This document shows, one piece after another, positions 1 to 10,967 of a stretch of DNA of 64,000 nt. The notes under the pieces were generated by a model. The model was not told the DNA's origin. It saw only the letters and a list, made by a program, of their open reading frames with translations, and did no database searches. Origin of the DNA: Desulfamplus sp. GTDB taxonomy: Bacteria > Desulfobacterota > Desulfobacteria > Desulfobacterales > Desulfobacteraceae. Made by a program: the position numbers and the translations under genes. How positions within the stretch are numbered: the stretch's first letter is position 1; each line of letters starts with the position of its first letter. The DNA lies in assembly GCA_015232455.1 (NCBI GenBank), contig JADFZQ010000011.1:51933-115932 (forward strand), given 5' to 3'.

Positions 1-508
1 TAAATAAAACATTAAGATATAGAAATACACAAAGTCCTACTTCAAAAAGAAGCGATGATGTTCCGGGTGAATAAAAAATTGGATATGGAAGTCTCCAAGG
101 TCGTCCGACATCATAGTTTAGGGCAAAGACTACAAGAGCATAGCCAAGAAATGCTGTTAGAATCGCGGGTCTTACAGCAGAGTGATACCTTTTAAGCCCA
201 AAGATATAACAGGCTGAAGAGGTTACATATCCACCAGCAGCAAGAGCAACGCCGCAGAGTAGATCAAAGCCAATCCATAATCCCCAAGGATTGTTGTCAT
301 CAAGATTTGTAACAGTACCAAGACCGCCAAAAAAACGGGCAATCGTCAAAATAAAACCAACAAAAAGAATTATAGCAGTAGCAATGTTTATAGGAGTCCA
401 TTCAATCTTTTGTATTAGAGGATTATTTATAAGGTTGCTTTTCATCAATCTATTTTTAATTAATCCATTGTTTGACAACCTATCTTTTATAGTATCTTGA
501 AGTCCCAT
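1..508 (-). CDS. hmcC: HmcC/NrfD-type integral membrane subunit, partial (C-terminus beyond window)
   Basis: The reverse strand reads as an open frame from the ATG at 508 to the window edge, so about 169 residues are visible. After a charged N-terminus come hydrophobic segments, among them IATAIILFVGFILTIARFF and WIGFDLLCGVALAAGGY, and later LTAFLGYALVVFALNY, followed by the motif DVGRPWRLPYP. This is the look of NrfD/HybB/HmcC proteins, which anchor Fe-S subunits in the inner membrane and exchange electrons with the quinone pool. The start codon directly follows the stop of the Fe-S protein (TAG then ATG), which indicates translational coupling. Gene order cytochrome, Fe-S protein, NrfD protein matches hmcA-B-C of sulfate reducers. 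HmcC is inferred from order and sequence style; a HybB-like paralogue cannot be excluded. Confidence 0.82.
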   Translation of the reverse strand, partial: MGLQDTIKDRLSNNGLIKNRLMKSNLINNPLIQKIEWTPINIATAIILFVGFILTIARFFGGLGTVTNLDDNNPWGLWIGFDLLCGVALAAGGYVTSSACYIFGLKRYHSAVRPAILTAFLGYALVVFALNYDVGRPWRLPYPIFYSPGTSSLLFEVGLCVFLYLNVLF

Positions 509-1735
509 CTATTTTTCCTCCTCAGATGACAACAGATTGTCAGATTGATCACTATCTTTATCTGTTAATTTGGCTGATTCTGATTTTTTTGCTTCTTCTT
601 CCGCTGCTTTTTTAGCTTTTGCCTCTTCTGCTGCTTTTGCTATTTTGGCTGCCTCATCTAATGCTTTTTTTACCTCTGTTTTAACTGCTGTCTCTTTTTC
701 TTTGGTCATTTTCTTCTTAAGTTCAGCAAGTTTTTGAGCTGTAATCTCTTCTGCCTCATCTTTTGCTGCTGCAAGAGCTTGTTCTAACTCTTCTTGTGCT
801 ATCTTCTCTTTTCTCTTTGAGATTGCATAGACACCAGTTAGAAGAACAGGCCAAAGTCCAACTACAATTGGCACAGCAGATAAAGCACCAGCTGTCAATT
901 CAGGTGCAGAGTGTGTACCTAAATCCTCTCTCATTCCAATTTCGCTAAAAGGTACTGGAGATAGATAAAGCCAGCTTGTTCCGCCCATTTCATGTTCACC
1001 ATAAATATGGTCAACATATTTATCAGGGTGTTTTTGGATTCTCATTCTTGCTTGTTTTATAAGCTCTGTTCGTTCTCCAAAAATTAGAGCCTCTCTCGGA
1101 CAAATTTGAACACATGCTGGAAGTTTACCCTCTTGAATGCGAGGTAAACATAAAGTGCATTTCATAACTCTTGGGGTCAATGGCTCATCATATTCATAAG
1201 TTGGAATATTGAATGGACATGCAACCATGCAGTAACGACAACCAACACATAGAGAAGCATCGTAAGTTACTGCACCTGTTTTATCTTTTTTGAATGCTTT
1301 AACAAAACAGGCTGAGGCACAAGCTGGCTCAAGGCAGTGGTTACACTGTTTTTTTACATATAGAGCTATGCTGTTACCAGAAGTGTCTCCATTTGTATTG
1401 TTATTTTTTTCAACACTATTTGATGAGTTAGAAACTTTACTAATGAATTTATTAACAACTGTATGGGCAGTTGGTGTTGTCCGCCTCTCTTCTTCCAGTA
1501 TGCTCAAGTCATCAAATGGCTTTTCAGGGGCAGGCATAGTGTTAATTTCATTACACGCCTGTTCGCATTTACGGCATCCAATACACTTTGTTATGTCATG
1601 CAGAACACCAAAACTATTAGGATAACCTTTAAACTCCTTATTGGACGCACCATGAGCAACAGTTCCAGCTAAAGTAGCAGAACCTGCTGCTGCCCCACCT
1701 ATCCAGCCCAAAAATTTTCTTCGGGTAATTGTCAT
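509..1735 (-). CDS. hmcB: HmcB-like periplasmic Fe-S electron-transfer protein, Tat signal and membrane anchor
   Basis: A 408-aa ferredoxin-like protein. The N-terminus [11 protein letters not shown] followed by a small hydrophobic stretch is a twin-arginine export signal. Four cysteine clusters follow: [11 protein letters not shown] at residues 51-61, then [24 protein letters not shown] and CTLC...CVQIC at about 125-215, enough for four [4Fe-4S] clusters. One hydrophobic segment (about 283-303) should anchor it. The last 100 residues are an Ala/Glu/Lys-rich coiled coil, longer than expected for the core family. An Asn/Ser-rich insert lies around 97-122, between the first and second cysteine clusters. 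It lies between the cytochrome and the NrfD subunit and is inferred to carry electrons from periplasmic haems to the membrane subunit. Confidence 0.87.
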   Translation of the reverse strand: MTITRRKFLGWIGGAAAGSATLAGTVAHGASNKEFKGYPNSFGVLHDITKCIGCRKCEQACNEINTMPAPEKPFDDLSILEEERRTTPTAHTVVNKFISKVSNSSNSVEKNNNTNGDTSGNSIALYVKKQCNHCLEPACASACFVKAFKKDKTGAVTYDASLCVGCRYCMVACPFNIPTYEYDEPLTPRVMKCTLCLPRIQEGKLPACVQICPREALIFGERTELIKQARMRIQKHPDKYVDHIYGEHEMGGTSWLYLSPVPFSEIGMREDLGTHSAPELTAGALSAVPIVVGLWPVLLTGVYAISKRKEKIAQEELEQALAAAKDEAEEITAQKLAELKKKMTKEKETAVKTEVKKALDEAAKIAKAAEEAKAKKAAEEEAKKSESAKLTDKDSDQSDNLLSSEEEK

Positions 1736-1826
1736 ATTATTCCTCTATCTTTTGATTAGGTTGGATTAATCACCTGATTTGCTATTTGGGTTACTTAATC
1801 AAATCACCTAAGGGTTCTTTAAAGAA

Positions 1827-3581
1827 TTACTGTTTCTTTTCTTTATGGCATTTATTGCAATCAGTTGCTGCAACTGTCTCAATTTTCATATTTTGATGAC
1901 AAGTAATACATTGACCATGATATGCCGCTTTTAAACTTGGTCTTCCATCACTATCATTATCTTTAATATCTGTTTTTCCATGACATGAACCACATTTTTG
2001 AGGCTTATCAGTAGCAGGAGCATTATGATGACACCCCATGCAAAGTGTTGTCTCATCACCGTGGAATCTCTTTGCAATATTATTTTTCTCAATCCTCTTT
2101 TTAATTGATTGGATAATTTTTGCATGTGGAAACTCTGATGCTTCATACTTATCAACAATATAACCAATTGTTAATTTTTCAGGTATTTTATCCGCTGCAA
2201 CTTTTTTAAAGGATAGATCGCGTTGTGTAACTATTTTAGATGCAGTATCTGAAAGAGCAGCTTTATCCATTGAAGCAACACCCATTAAATTTAAGTTAGC
2301 TCCCTCAATGTTTTTTAATGACTCATCATTAATATTGTGGCATGTCAAACAATTTTTATCATTATTCGCAAATTCTGCAAATGATTTCTTCGCCATCTGT
2401 CCATGGCAACCAGCACAATCTGAGATATTTTTATAGTTGTTATGGCAGCCTATACAGCTTTTATCAGTTTTAATATCGTGCATTGCCTGCTCAAGTTTTA
2501 CAAAACCACCCTTATCGCTTCCAGCTACAGTATGGCACTCTTTGCAATTATCTAAACTTGAATGGTGGCAAGTTCTACAATTTTTAGATTGGTTTTCATG
2601 TTGCTTATGATTAAAAAGAACTGGATCCATGTAAGTTTTCGTAAGTTTCTCAAACTCTTCGGGCTTTGCAATGTTTTCAGGGGCATTTGCTAAAGATTTA
2701 TCCCAACCAGTAATTATAGCCATATCAGGTTGATCTCTTTTAAGGCGAGGAATCTCTTGAAGTTTCTCAATTTTTTTCTGTTCTTGAATATCGTGGCAAC
2801 CTTTGCAATTGGTTGGTCCTGCAAATTTTTTCATCTCAACAAGATGGCAATTTACACAACCTTTGTGAGAGACATTACGTATAGAGTCAGCTTTATCAAT
2901 TTTAGCCTCTTTATGGCAGTAAAGACATGAACTTTCTTTACCTTTTTCGTAAAATATCTTTTGTGCCTTTTCATCGTAATTGTGATGGCAGGCATTACAA
3001 TTTTGTTCGTCTTTAGTTTTAGGAATAGATTTAGATTGCTCATGGCGACTGTGTAGAGATTTATCAAACTCAATTGGAGTCCAAGTTGGGACTTTTTTGC
3101 CACCTAATTCTCCTACCTTGGAGTTGGCTTCAATGCTATGGCAGCTACGACACTGTGCTTCAAGTGGGCCACTCTTTTTACCTAAAGCCTTTGATTCTGA
3201 ATGACATGCAATACAATTCTCATGATAAATTGCCATATCAGTTTTTGTATCACTATCTTTAAGTCGTTTAAATTTAAAGATAAATTGTCCATCTTGCTTC
3301 AAATGACAGACACTGCAATCATTCTCCTTAACCTGTTCTGTGTGAAGGTCGTGGAGAAATTTTACACCGGGCATTTGATCGCCGCCCTCAATAGTTATAA
3401 GATCAATTAAAATAGCATCTGCTTGTCTATTTGAGAGAGTTATAATATCTCTTTTTTGCAGATGCTCTCTTGTATCTGTTTTGTTGGCATAAAGGGCTGT
3501 CTGCCCTACAAAACAGAGCAATGCAGTTAATATTATGCAAAACTTACAGCTTAACCTCAAAGATAATCTTTTTTTAAACAT
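1827..3581 (-). CDS. hmcA: 16-haem high-molecular-weight cytochrome c (HmcA-like)
   Basis: A 584-aa secreted cytochrome: a basic N-terminus and a hydrophobic signal segment (about residues 15-32), then sixteen CXXCH haem sites (for example CSVCH, CIACH, CRSCH, CNACH through CITCH and CNKCH). Sixteen haems in about 550 residues is the known composition of HmcA, the periplasmic cytochrome of the Hmc complex, which links periplasmic hydrogen or formate oxidation to membrane carriers. Four sites read CXXCHH. It is the first gene of a minus-strand cluster with the Fe-S and NrfD subunits 92 bp and further downstream. The assignment rests on haem count, length and gene order together. Confidence 0.9.
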   Translation of the reverse strand: MFKKRLSLRLSCKFCIILTALLCFVGQTALYANKTDTREHLQKRDIITLSNRQADAILIDLITIEGGDQMPGVKFLHDLHTEQVKENDCSVCHLKQDGQFIFKFKRLKDSDTKTDMAIYHENCIACHSESKALGKKSGPLEAQCRSCHSIEANSKVGELGGKKVPTWTPIEFDKSLHSRHEQSKSIPKTKDEQNCNACHHNYDEKAQKIFYEKGKESSCLYCHKEAKIDKADSIRNVSHKGCVNCHLVEMKKFAGPTNCKGCHDIQEQKKIEKLQEIPRLKRDQPDMAIITGWDKSLANAPENIAKPEEFEKLTKTYMDPVLFNHKQHENQSKNCRTCHHSSLDNCKECHTVAGSDKGGFVKLEQAMHDIKTDKSCIGCHNNYKNISDCAGCHGQMAKKSFAEFANNDKNCLTCHNINDESLKNIEGANLNLMGVASMDKAALSDTASKIVTQRDLSFKKVAADKIPEKLTIGYIVDKYEASEFPHAKIIQSIKKRIEKNNIAKRFHGDETTLCMGCHHNAPATDKPQKCGSCHGKTDIKDNDSDGRPSLKAAYHGQCITCHQNMKIETVAATDCNKCHKEKKQ

Positions 3582-3661
3582 GTGAATTCCTCTTGCTGAA
3601 TCATAAAATTGACTATTTTTTATACCTGACTTGTTTAGTATGGTTTACCTTTAAAAGAGTT

Positions 3662-3706
3662 AAGTAACCTTGTCAATAAAAAAACTGAAAAAATAATAGG
3701 TTACTT
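3662..3706. promoter_or_regulatory. Inverted repeat upstream of the hmc-like operon
   Basis: A 9-bp perfect inverted repeat, AAGTAACCT at 3662-3670 and AGGTTACTT at 3698-3706, is separated by 27 AT-rich bases, about 80-125 bp upstream of the cytochrome start. A related GGTTACTTAA occurs near 1788, between the cytochrome and Fe-S genes. It may be a paired operator or a weak hairpin; there is no T-run. In Desulfovibrio the hmc operon is controlled by Rrf1/Rrf2, but no link to these sites is shown here. Confidence 0.35.
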
Positions 3707-3804
3707 GACTAAAACGTTGTAACTCAATATCAAACAAAGTTAATACTCTATTTTGGTGCTGTAGCTTGTGTTTGTTAGTAAAAAATGTTTGATTTTAACT
3801 ATCC

Positions 3805-3825
3805 ACCACCAAAGATGGTGGTTTT
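3805..3825 (+). terminator. Short hairpin with T-run in the leader of the acyltransferase-hydrolase gene
   Basis: ACCACC (3805-3810) and GGTGGT (3817-3822) form a 6-bp stem with a 6-base loop followed by TTTT. It lies 54 bp upstream of the GTG start, so it could end transcription from upstream or act as an attenuator. The stem is short, so the call is tentative. Confidence 0.35.
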
Positions 3826-3878
3826 GCCTCATAATAAAATTTTTGTAGACTTTGGCTTATTAACAAAAGGAGGATTTT

Positions 3879-6248
3879 GTGAATAGATTTGCTTACTACA
3901 TGTCAGGATATGCGTTCAAAGCATTTTCAGGTATCTCTAAAGCAAAAATTAATGTTCATGGTGATGATAAAATTCCAAAAGGTAAAGGTTCTATTATTTT
4001 TACAGCTAACCACTTTACACGCATTGAAACTGTATTTCTACCATATCATATCCATGAAATTACAAACAAGCCAGTTTGGTCGCTTGCAGCAGCAGAGCTT
4101 TTCCAAGGAAGCCTAAAAGGAGTTCTTGAGGCTATGGGTGCTATTTCAACAAAAGACCCTCACCGAGATTTCTTAATTGTAAAAAGCCTCATTAATAATC
4201 AGGCAGATTGCGTTATATTTCCTGAAGGTATGATGGTCAAAAATAAGAAAATTACAAGTGATGGTGATTTTAAACTATTTGAAGACGGTCAAGTTCAGAG
4301 GCCTCGCACAGGTGCTGCTACACTTGCTCTTCAGACCGAGTTTTATCGCGAACGTTTAAGACGCATGATAAAAATTAATATAAAAGAGTTTGATCGCCTA
4401 ATTGATGAGTATGAGATAAAATCACCAAAAGATGTAATGGATCAAGAGACTTGTATAGTGCCTGTCAATATTACTTATTATCCTGTAAGAGCAAAGGAAA
4501 ATTTTTTAAGTAAAATGGCTCTTACTATGATGGAGAACCCATCTAAAAGGGTTATAGATGAACTTCTCACAGAAGGAACAATGATCTTTTCTGGTGTAGA
4601 TGTTGATATAAGATTTGGAGATCCAATCCATATTAGAAATTTTCCAAAAGATTATTTTTTTAACTCATTTATTGAAAGTGATCTTACATCAAGGAGAAAG
4701 ATAAATTTTTCAAATAGATTAAGTTCATATCACTCTATGAAAGCCAATGCTAATGAGCTTATGAATCGTTATATGAAAAGCGTATATGAGATGACGACTC
4801 TCAACTATGACCATATTTTTGCATCAATTTTAAAATATCTCCCCCATAATAGAGCTAAATCTTATAGTGCTATTGACCAATATGATCTACGCTGTAGGGC
4901 TTTTCTTGCAACATTTGCATGTGAAATATCGCTTCATTGCAACTTTCATAAGAGCCTTTACTCAAGCCAGATACATATAGTTACTGATGATAGATTTCAC
5001 AGATATGAAGATTTTATAACTCTCGCAATTGAAACAGGTATAGTAGAAAATAGAGATGGTCTGCTTTATATTAATAATGAAAAATTTGGGATTCAATATT
5101 CTGAATCTATGCAGTATGAATTTCACACAGTAAGAATAGAAAATCCTATCTCTGTTATTGCCAATGAGGTTGAGCCTCTTGTTAAATTACAGGCATATTT
5201 TGCTGATCTTGCAATCAAATCACCTTCTGAAATTGCTCTTATGATGAGTTATCGTATAGAAGATAAGCACTACAACAGCTATATTGATGATTTTACAAAG
5301 TATATTGGCATTTTACCTATTGCTAATCCATTAAATGAGATAGGCGAAGTTTCTGATACCTATTATAACAATGGCAGACCACGGCTTTTAAAGTCTGATT
5401 CAGACGAGATAGGTGTTCTACTTATTCACGATTATCTATCATCTCCTGGGGAGTTACTATACTTTGCCAATTATGTGCACAATAGGGGATTTACTGTATA
5501 TATTCCAAGACTTCCAGGACATGGGACAGCACCTGAAAATCTTATTGAAGCTGAAGCTGTTGAGTGGATTGAATCTGTAGAAGAGGGGTTTGTTTTACTT
5601 AAAAGCTTGTGTAAAACAATAGTTGTCGGCGGACTCGGAGTTGGAGCAATGCTTGGACTTGAGCTTCAGTTACGACTAAGTAATGTTTATGCTCTTTTTA
5701 TGATAGCCCCTCCTCGAATAATAAAAGATTACCCAAGTGAATTTATCACATCTACTAAATTGTGGAGCCAAAAGATAAAGCGAGCTATGCTGCCTAAAGG
5801 CGATAAAGATGAGTGGATTACATATCTACCCGAAATTAGTGAATTTAGATATTCAACATATCCAGTTTCATCAGTTAAGCAGGTTGAGATATTGCTTGAA
5901 CATGTTGACGATGAGGTAAAGCAGTTAGAAAAAATAAGAGAAAGAGATAAAAAGGATAAAATTAAAAGTCAAAATAGGGAACTAACAGGAGCTGTTAAGA
6001 ATTACAATATGTTAAAAAATCTGAATCACGATATGTTAAAATCTCTTCTTATTGTTCAATCAAGAAATAACCCATTTATTAATCCTGATGGTGCAGAAAA
6101 ACTTTTTGAGATAATTTCAGCCAAATTAAAAGAGTATTATATTTTTGATGTAAATAATCATTTTGTCTTCAGAGGAAAAGATAGAGATAGAATAGCAAGT
6201 GCAGTTGTTGGTTTTATTGAGGCAGCAGCTTGCAAAGAAGTCAACTAA
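3879..6248 (+). CDS. PlsC-like acyltransferase fused to an alpha/beta-hydrolase-like domain
   Basis: 789 aa, GTG start chosen for the strong AAGGAGG ribosome site eight bases upstream. Residues 1 to about 250 resemble glycerol-phosphate acyltransferases: TANHFTRIE at 42-50 fits the catalytic HX4D box except that Asp is Glu (H45, E50), and FPEGMM at 114-119 matches the FPEGT box. From about residue 508 an alpha/beta-hydrolase core appears (VLLIHDYLSSPGE, then PRLPGHGT). The nucleophile elbow reads GLGVG (585-589), so the usual Ser is Gly. A C-terminal DXNNHF segment could supply the catalytic His. The middle (250-500) is unassigned. It is probably a membrane-associated lipid enzyme, with a hydrolase half that is likely non-catalytic or used for binding. 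It stands alone between divergent and convergent neighbours. Confidence 0.72.
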   Translation: MNRFAYYMSGYAFKAFSGISKAKINVHGDDKIPKGKGSIIFTANHFTRIETVFLPYHIHEITNKPVWSLAAAELFQGSLKGVLEAMGAISTKDPHRDFLIVKSLINNQADCVIFPEGMMVKNKKITSDGDFKLFEDGQVQRPRTGAATLALQTEFYRERLRRMIKINIKEFDRLIDEYEIKSPKDVMDQETCIVPVNITYYPVRAKENFLSKMALTMMENPSKRVIDELLTEGTMIFSGVDVDIRFGDPIHIRNFPKDYFFNSFIESDLTSRRKINFSNRLSSYHSMKANANELMNRYMKSVYEMTTLNYDHIFASILKYLPHNRAKSYSAIDQYDLRCRAFLATFACEISLHCNFHKSLYSSQIHIVTDDRFHRYEDFITLAIETGIVENRDGLLYINNEKFGIQYSESMQYEFHTVRIENPISVIANEVEPLVKLQAYFADLAIKSPSEIALMMSYRIEDKHYNSYIDDFTKYIGILPIANPLNEIGEVSDTYYNNGRPRLLKSDSDEIGVLLIHDYLSSPGELLYFANYVHNRGFTVYIPRLPGHGTAPENLIEAEAVEWIESVEEGFVLLKSLCKTIVVGGLGVGAMLGLELQLRLSNVYALFMIAPPRIIKDYPSEFITSTKLWSQKIKRAMLPKGDKDEWITYLPEISEFRYSTYPVSSVKQVEILLEHVDDEVKQLEKIRERDKKDKIKSQNRELTGAVKNYNMLKNLNHDMLKSLLIVQSRNNPFINPDGAEKLFEIISAKLKEYYIFDVNNHFVFRGKDRDRIASAVVGFIEAAACKEVN

Positions 6249-6258
6249 AGTGGAGTGT

Positions 6259-6293
6259 AACAACAGTCGGATTTAGCCGACTTCAGTTGTTTT
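6259..6293. terminator. Convergent-gene terminator hairpin
   Basis: AGTCGG (6265-6270) pairs with CCGACT (6277-6282). After a 3-base bulge, AACAAC (6259-6264) pairs with GTTGTT (6286-6291), which leads into TTT. It lies between the convergent ends of the acyltransferase gene and parC and could serve both strands. Confidence 0.6.
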
Positions 6294-6309
6294 AGCCCAT
6301 AAATTTATT

Positions 6310-8688
6310 TCAGGGCGATACTTCAGAAAATGTGTTGTTTATTATCTCAATACTATTTACATTTTGGTAACCACGCGGCAATCTTTTGCCCTTGTATCCG
6401 CGTCTCCCATGATAATTTTCCTGATTTGATGGATTTAGCTTCAAAGAGTGTTTTCCTGAATTTATAACAATTGAGGCATCATTTTGTAATATATTTAAAA
6501 TTTTAACTCTCTCTCCGTCCTCTTTTGCAATCTCTTCAGCAGGAATACCAATAATTTTGTTTCCTTTACCTTTTTCTAATATTGGCATCTCATTTACAGG
6601 AAAGATAAGGGTTCTACCAGTTGTAGTTATGGTAAGAATAAGATCACTCTCTGGATTAGCAATAAATTGAGGTTCCAGCAATATCCCATTTTCAGCAAGA
6701 TTTATAATTGCTTTCCCATTTTTTACCCTTGAAAATAGGTTGGAAATCTTAGTAAGAAATCCAAAACCAATGTCAGAAGCAAGAAGAATAAGAGTATCAT
6801 CATTTTCGCTGGTGAGCATAAATTTTATAGAAACTTCAGGCTTGATAATAAGACGACCGCTTAAAGGTTCACCCATACCACGAGCTGACGGAAATGTGTG
6901 AGATGGAATAGAGTAGCTTCTCCCTTCAGAATCAAGAAATATAGTCTGACGGTTACTCATGGTTTTTCCAACTGCAAGAAGTTCATCGCCTGATTTGAAT
7001 TTAACCTTCTCAGATTCAAAATCATAACCTTTAGCAGAACGCACCCAACCATTTTTTGAAAGAATAATAGTCAAAGGTTCAACATTGATAATATCTTCTT
7101 TTGAAAATGCCTCTGCCTCTTTTCGCACATTTATTGGAGAACGCCGTTCATCACCGTGAGTTTTAATATCTTGACGAATCTCCTTTTTAATTAGATTATT
7201 TAAAAGTGTTTCGGAAGATAGAGTTTTTTCAATAAAATCACGCTCTTTATCAAGCTCATCACGCTCTGACTTTATTTTGATCTCTTCAAGTTTTGCAAGA
7301 TGGCGAAGTTTTATATCAAGAATTGCATCTGCTTGAATTTCACTTAACCTAAATTTTTCTATTAATATCGGTTTTGGCTCATCTTCGTCTCTTATGATCT
7401 TGATTACCTCATCAATGTTAAGAAATGCTATCAAAAGACCATCAAGGATATGAAGTCTCTCAATAACCTGATTGAGGCGATACTCAAGCCGTTTGGTTAC
7501 TACGTTAACTCTAAATGTTATCCACTCCTTAAGAATTGTGAGAATGTTTTTTACCTCTGGTTTTCCATTAACACCTATCATGTTCATGTTGATTCGATAA
7601 GAACGTTCAAGGTCAGTTGTGGCAAATAGATGATCCATAAGCGAGGGTATGTCGATTTTACCTGATTTTGGAACAATCACGACACGAGTAGGATTTTCAT
7701 GGTCAGATTCATCTCGCAGATCAATGACCATTGGAAGACGTTTTGCCTCCATTTGGAGTGCAATCTGCTCAATAATTTTTTCTCCAGAAGCGTGATAGGG
7801 TAGGGCAGTTACAATAATCTCACCATCTTCAATATGATATTTAGCTCTCATCTTTATTCTGCCACTGCCTGTTAGGTACATCTCTTTTATCTCACTTTGC
7901 GGGGTTATAATCTCTGCTTCAGTGGGGTAGTCAGGTCCCTTTATAAACTCCATAATAGCACAAATATCTGCATCAAGTTTATTTCGTAAATCAATCTTAT
8001 CTGAACTAAATATTGTTGAATTATCTTTAACCTCATTAAAAGAGTCTTCTAATTTGTAATTACCTACATTTGGGTTATCTAAAAGATAGATACAGGCATT
8101 GGCAACCTCAACCAAATTGTGAGGAGGAATATCAGTTGCCATACCAACTGCAATACCAGTTGTCCCATTTAAAAGAAGGTTTGGAACTCTTGCTGGCAGA
8201 AGAGTCGGCTCTTTTAAAGTCCCATCAAAGTTTGGACTCCATTCAGTTGCACCAAGATTTAATTCAGATAAAAGAAGCTCAGAGTATTTAGAGAGACGAG
8301 ACTCAGTATATCTCATTGCAGCAAAAGATTTGGGATCATCATGAGAACCCCAGTTGCCTTGCCCATCAAGAAGCGGGTATCGGCATGAAAATGGTTGGGC
8401 AAGAAGAACCATTGCCTCATAACATGCACTATCTCCGTGAGGGTGGAATTTACCTAAAACATCGCCAACAGTTCTTGCAGATTTTTTATACTTTGCCGCA
8501 GCAGATAACCCAAGCTGGCTCATAGCATATACAATACGTCTTTGAACGGGCTTTAAACCATCTCCAATGTGAGGTAAAGCACGGTCAAGAATTACATACA
8601 TTGAGTAGTTAAGGTATGCTTTTTCTACAAACTCTTCAAAAGGCATCTTTTCGAAATCTTCAACAACTGCGGATAAAGGTGGAACCAT
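6310..8688 (-). CDS. parC: DNA topoisomerase IV subunit A / GyrA-family protein
   Basis: 792 aa. The type IIA topoisomerase A-subunit core is clear: [20 protein letters not shown] near residue 27, GKFHPHGD at 79-86, GQGNWGS at 109-115 and the DNA-linking Tyr in [11 protein letters not shown] (Y127). The GyrA-box motif was not seen in the C-terminal part, and the N-terminal spacing is of ParC type, so ParC is preferred over GyrA. The partner ATPase (parE) is not in the window. An insert of about 30 residues rich in Asn, Asp and Ser lies just before [12 protein letters not shown]. It probably forms a transcription unit with neither neighbour; a palindrome separates it from the downstream chemoreceptor. 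Confidence 0.88.
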   Translation of the reverse strand: MVPPLSAVVEDFEKMPFEEFVEKAYLNYSMYVILDRALPHIGDGLKPVQRRIVYAMSQLGLSAAAKYKKSARTVGDVLGKFHPHGDSACYEAMVLLAQPFSCRYPLLDGQGNWGSHDDPKSFAAMRYTESRLSKYSELLLSELNLGATEWSPNFDGTLKEPTLLPARVPNLLLNGTTGIAVGMATDIPPHNLVEVANACIYLLDNPNVGNYKLEDSFNEVKDNSTIFSSDKIDLRNKLDADICAIMEFIKGPDYPTEAEIITPQSEIKEMYLTGSGRIKMRAKYHIEDGEIIVTALPYHASGEKIIEQIALQMEAKRLPMVIDLRDESDHENPTRVVIVPKSGKIDIPSLMDHLFATTDLERSYRINMNMIGVNGKPEVKNILTILKEWITFRVNVVTKRLEYRLNQVIERLHILDGLLIAFLNIDEVIKIIRDEDEPKPILIEKFRLSEIQADAILDIKLRHLAKLEEIKIKSERDELDKERDFIEKTLSSETLLNNLIKKEIRQDIKTHGDERRSPINVRKEAEAFSKEDIINVEPLTIILSKNGWVRSAKGYDFESEKVKFKSGDELLAVGKTMSNRQTIFLDSEGRSYSIPSHTFPSARGMGEPLSGRLIIKPEVSIKFMLTSENDDTLILLASDIGFGFLTKISNLFSRVKNGKAIINLAENGILLEPQFIANPESDLILTITTTGRTLIFPVNEMPILEKGKGNKIIGIPAEEIAKEDGERVKILNILQNDASIVINSGKHSLKLNPSNQENYHGRRGYKGKRLPRGYQNVNSIEIINNTFSEVSP

Positions 8689-8751
8689 TATATTTACTTA
8701 ATCTCCATTACTGAAATAATTACATTAAAGAATAGAAATTTAACAACACAA

Positions 8752-8779
8752 GTAGGGAGCAACGATCGTTGCTCCCTAC
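8752..8779. repeat. Perfect 28-bp palindrome (extragenic palindrome family)
   Basis: A perfect palindrome, each arm GTAGGGAGCAACGA or its complement, lies between parC and the chemoreceptor gene. The outer bases AGTAGGGA...TCCCTAC and the following ATGACCTTG recur in the palindromes at 18130, 20489 and 32231, so it is treated as a short member of that family. Confidence 0.65.
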
Positions 8780-8825
8780 CATGACCTTGCTGGATATAAT
8801 TGTGGGCATTATTAAATTCTCATTT

Positions 8826-10967
8826 CTAAGCAATCTTAAATTTTTTAACCAAATCATCTAACTTTTCTGAAAGTTTAAATAGAGACTTTGCACCATCTGC
8901 AACATCAGAACTGCGATTAGCAATATTATGGGCAAGTGCATCAATGTTGGAGATATTTCCGTTGATTTTAGTAACTGATGCTGAATTTTGAGCGATATTC
9001 TGATTTACCTCAGATATTCCCTGAGAGGCATGAGCAACATTTTCATTAATCTCTTGAGTTGCTGATGACTGTTCTCCAACATCTGAGACTATTGATATTA
9101 CAGTTTCATTAACGGTATTGATAACAGAGAGAATATCTTCAACATCTTTAGCAGTTTTTTCTGTTGATCTCTGAATGCCATCAATCTGTTCTTTGATATT
9201 TTTTGTTGCTACAGCAGTCTGCTTCGCAAGTTCTTTAATCTCTCCTGCTACCACAGTAAAACCTTTACCAGCTTCACCAGCTCTTGCTGCTTCAATAGTG
9301 GCATTAAGAGCAAGAAGATTTGTCTGTTCAGAAATTTCATTAATCATGTCTGTAACTTTACCAATTTGTTGAGCAGCACTGCCAAGCTCTTTGATTCTAC
9401 CCGAAATTCCGCTTGCCCTTGCAACAGCATCATTGGATACTTTACTTGCATTTTCTGTCTTACGTGATACTTCGCTTATAGTAACAGCCATCTCTTCAGA
9501 TGCTGCCACAATCATGCTCAAATTTGTGCTTGACTCCTCCATTGCTGCTGCTACTGAGATAAAACTTTCATTTACTCCTTCGACAGAAGCTGTTGTCTCA
9601 TTTAGATGTCCAACCATATCACAGGAGTTCTCAGACATCTGCCCTGACAGCTTTGCCATATCCTCAGAAGAGCGGTTAAGTTGTTTTGAATTTTGAGCAA
9701 TTTGAGCAATAATTCCCTGAAGTTTCTCAATAAAGATGTTAAACCATCGAGCAAGTTCTCCTATCTCATCATCGCTCTTCTCTTCAAGACGCATGGTTAA
9801 ATCACCTTCACCTTCTGCAATGTCTTTAAGCCTATTTACAACCTCTTTGAGCGGATTTGAGAGTTTAAGGGAGAAAAAATAGATAAAAGGCATGATAAAA
9901 AGAATACAAATTATGTTCACAAGACCAAGCTGAATAAGCATATTTTTAATATTTTCAGATATAAGTTTTCCTGACTGTATAGCCGCAATTGTTCCAACAA
10001 GCGTCTCGCCATTAAAAATAGGCAAAAGTGCTTGAAAATATTTTTCACTGTTTAGCTTAAATTCGTCAATATAGACTTCCTGACTTGAAAGATTTTTACT
10101 TTTTTTAAAACTATTTTGAATCTTATCTCCCTCTTTTTCTGACTCTTCATTTTCATAACTTTGATGAGCTTTTAGAGTTCCAGCAACATATTTACCATTT
10201 AGGTATATGTTTATATCCATTCCAGTCATTTTTTTCATCTTTTCACTAAATGCACCAGAGATATTATAGTATGTTACTAAAATACCCATTAAAGTAGGTT
10301 CAACTTGTTCTGTTTTAGGGTTAAACTCATTACTCATAAGTGGAATTATAGCTTTTATTGCAAGACTATTGTTGTTGACTGTAAATATAGCACTTTCTGC
10401 TGTAACATCTACTTGAGAAAGATCAATTTTAATTGGCATATCTGGCTTTTGTGCATTTTCAAGGAATTTGTCATCACCTAATTTCTCGTTTCCAGCAACT
10501 TCTCCACCAGCAAATTCTGAGCCATTTTTTTCAATAAGGTGAAATCCTGCAAAGTATTTTCCTTTTTCTTTCTCCAAAATAAAAGTTTGTAAATTCCCAT
10601 CAATATCATAGGTTGCCATACTGCTGAATTTATTAGAAGATACGGACTGAAACAATCTTTCTGTATTGCCGACAAATGTGCTTCTGTTTGTTGTCGAAGC
10701 CTCTTTGCCTGGAAAATCATGGAGAAATTTTATCTCAGAACCCATATCACTGCTTGATACGAGTCGCTTACATTGATCTGTAATTGTAAGTTGCTGGGCT
10801 ATCAAATCATCTTTGATAATATTATCAGTTTTCATAAGATTCATATCAATACCTGCTCGAGTCTGTTTACCAACAATAAGAGCGACAATTGTAGCAGATG
10901 ATGCCATCAAAACAATGGACATTCCCAAAGCACCAATAATTAGTTTTGATTTAATTTTAAATTTCAT
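8826..10967 (-). CDS. Methyl-accepting chemotaxis protein with a large extracytoplasmic sensor
   Basis: 713 aa. A transmembrane segment at about 11-31 is followed by a periplasmic domain of about 310 residues (Cache-like in size and position), then a second transmembrane segment at about 343-365, a HAMP domain ([20 protein letters not shown]) and a signalling coiled coil. The hairpin tip [19 protein letters not shown] is the canonical contact site for CheA/CheW. No C-terminal CheR-binding pentapeptide is visible. No chemotaxis genes adjoin it. The ligand cannot be read from the sequence. Confidence 0.92.
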   Translation of the reverse strand: MKFKIKSKLIIGALGMSIVLMASSATIVALIVGKQTRAGIDMNLMKTDNIIKDDLIAQQLTITDQCKRLVSSSDMGSEIKFLHDFPGKEASTTNRSTFVGNTERLFQSVSSNKFSSMATYDIDGNLQTFILEKEKGKYFAGFHLIEKNGSEFAGGEVAGNEKLGDDKFLENAQKPDMPIKIDLSQVDVTAESAIFTVNNNSLAIKAIIPLMSNEFNPKTEQVEPTLMGILVTYYNISGAFSEKMKKMTGMDINIYLNGKYVAGTLKAHQSYENEESEKEGDKIQNSFKKSKNLSSQEVYIDEFKLNSEKYFQALLPIFNGETLVGTIAAIQSGKLISENIKNMLIQLGLVNIICILFIMPFIYFFSLKLSNPLKEVVNRLKDIAEGEGDLTMRLEEKSDDEIGELARWFNIFIEKLQGIIAQIAQNSKQLNRSSEDMAKLSGQMSENSCDMVGHLNETTASVEGVNESFISVAAAMEESSTNLSMIVAASEEMAVTISEVSRKTENASKVSNDAVARASGISGRIKELGSAAQQIGKVTDMINEISEQTNLLALNATIEAARAGEAGKGFTVVAGEIKELAKQTAVATKNIKEQIDGIQRSTEKTAKDVEDILSVINTVNETVISIVSDVGEQSSATQEINENVAHASQGISEVNQNIAQNSASVTKINGNISNIDALAHNIANRSSDVADGAKSLFKLSEKLDDLVKKFKIA

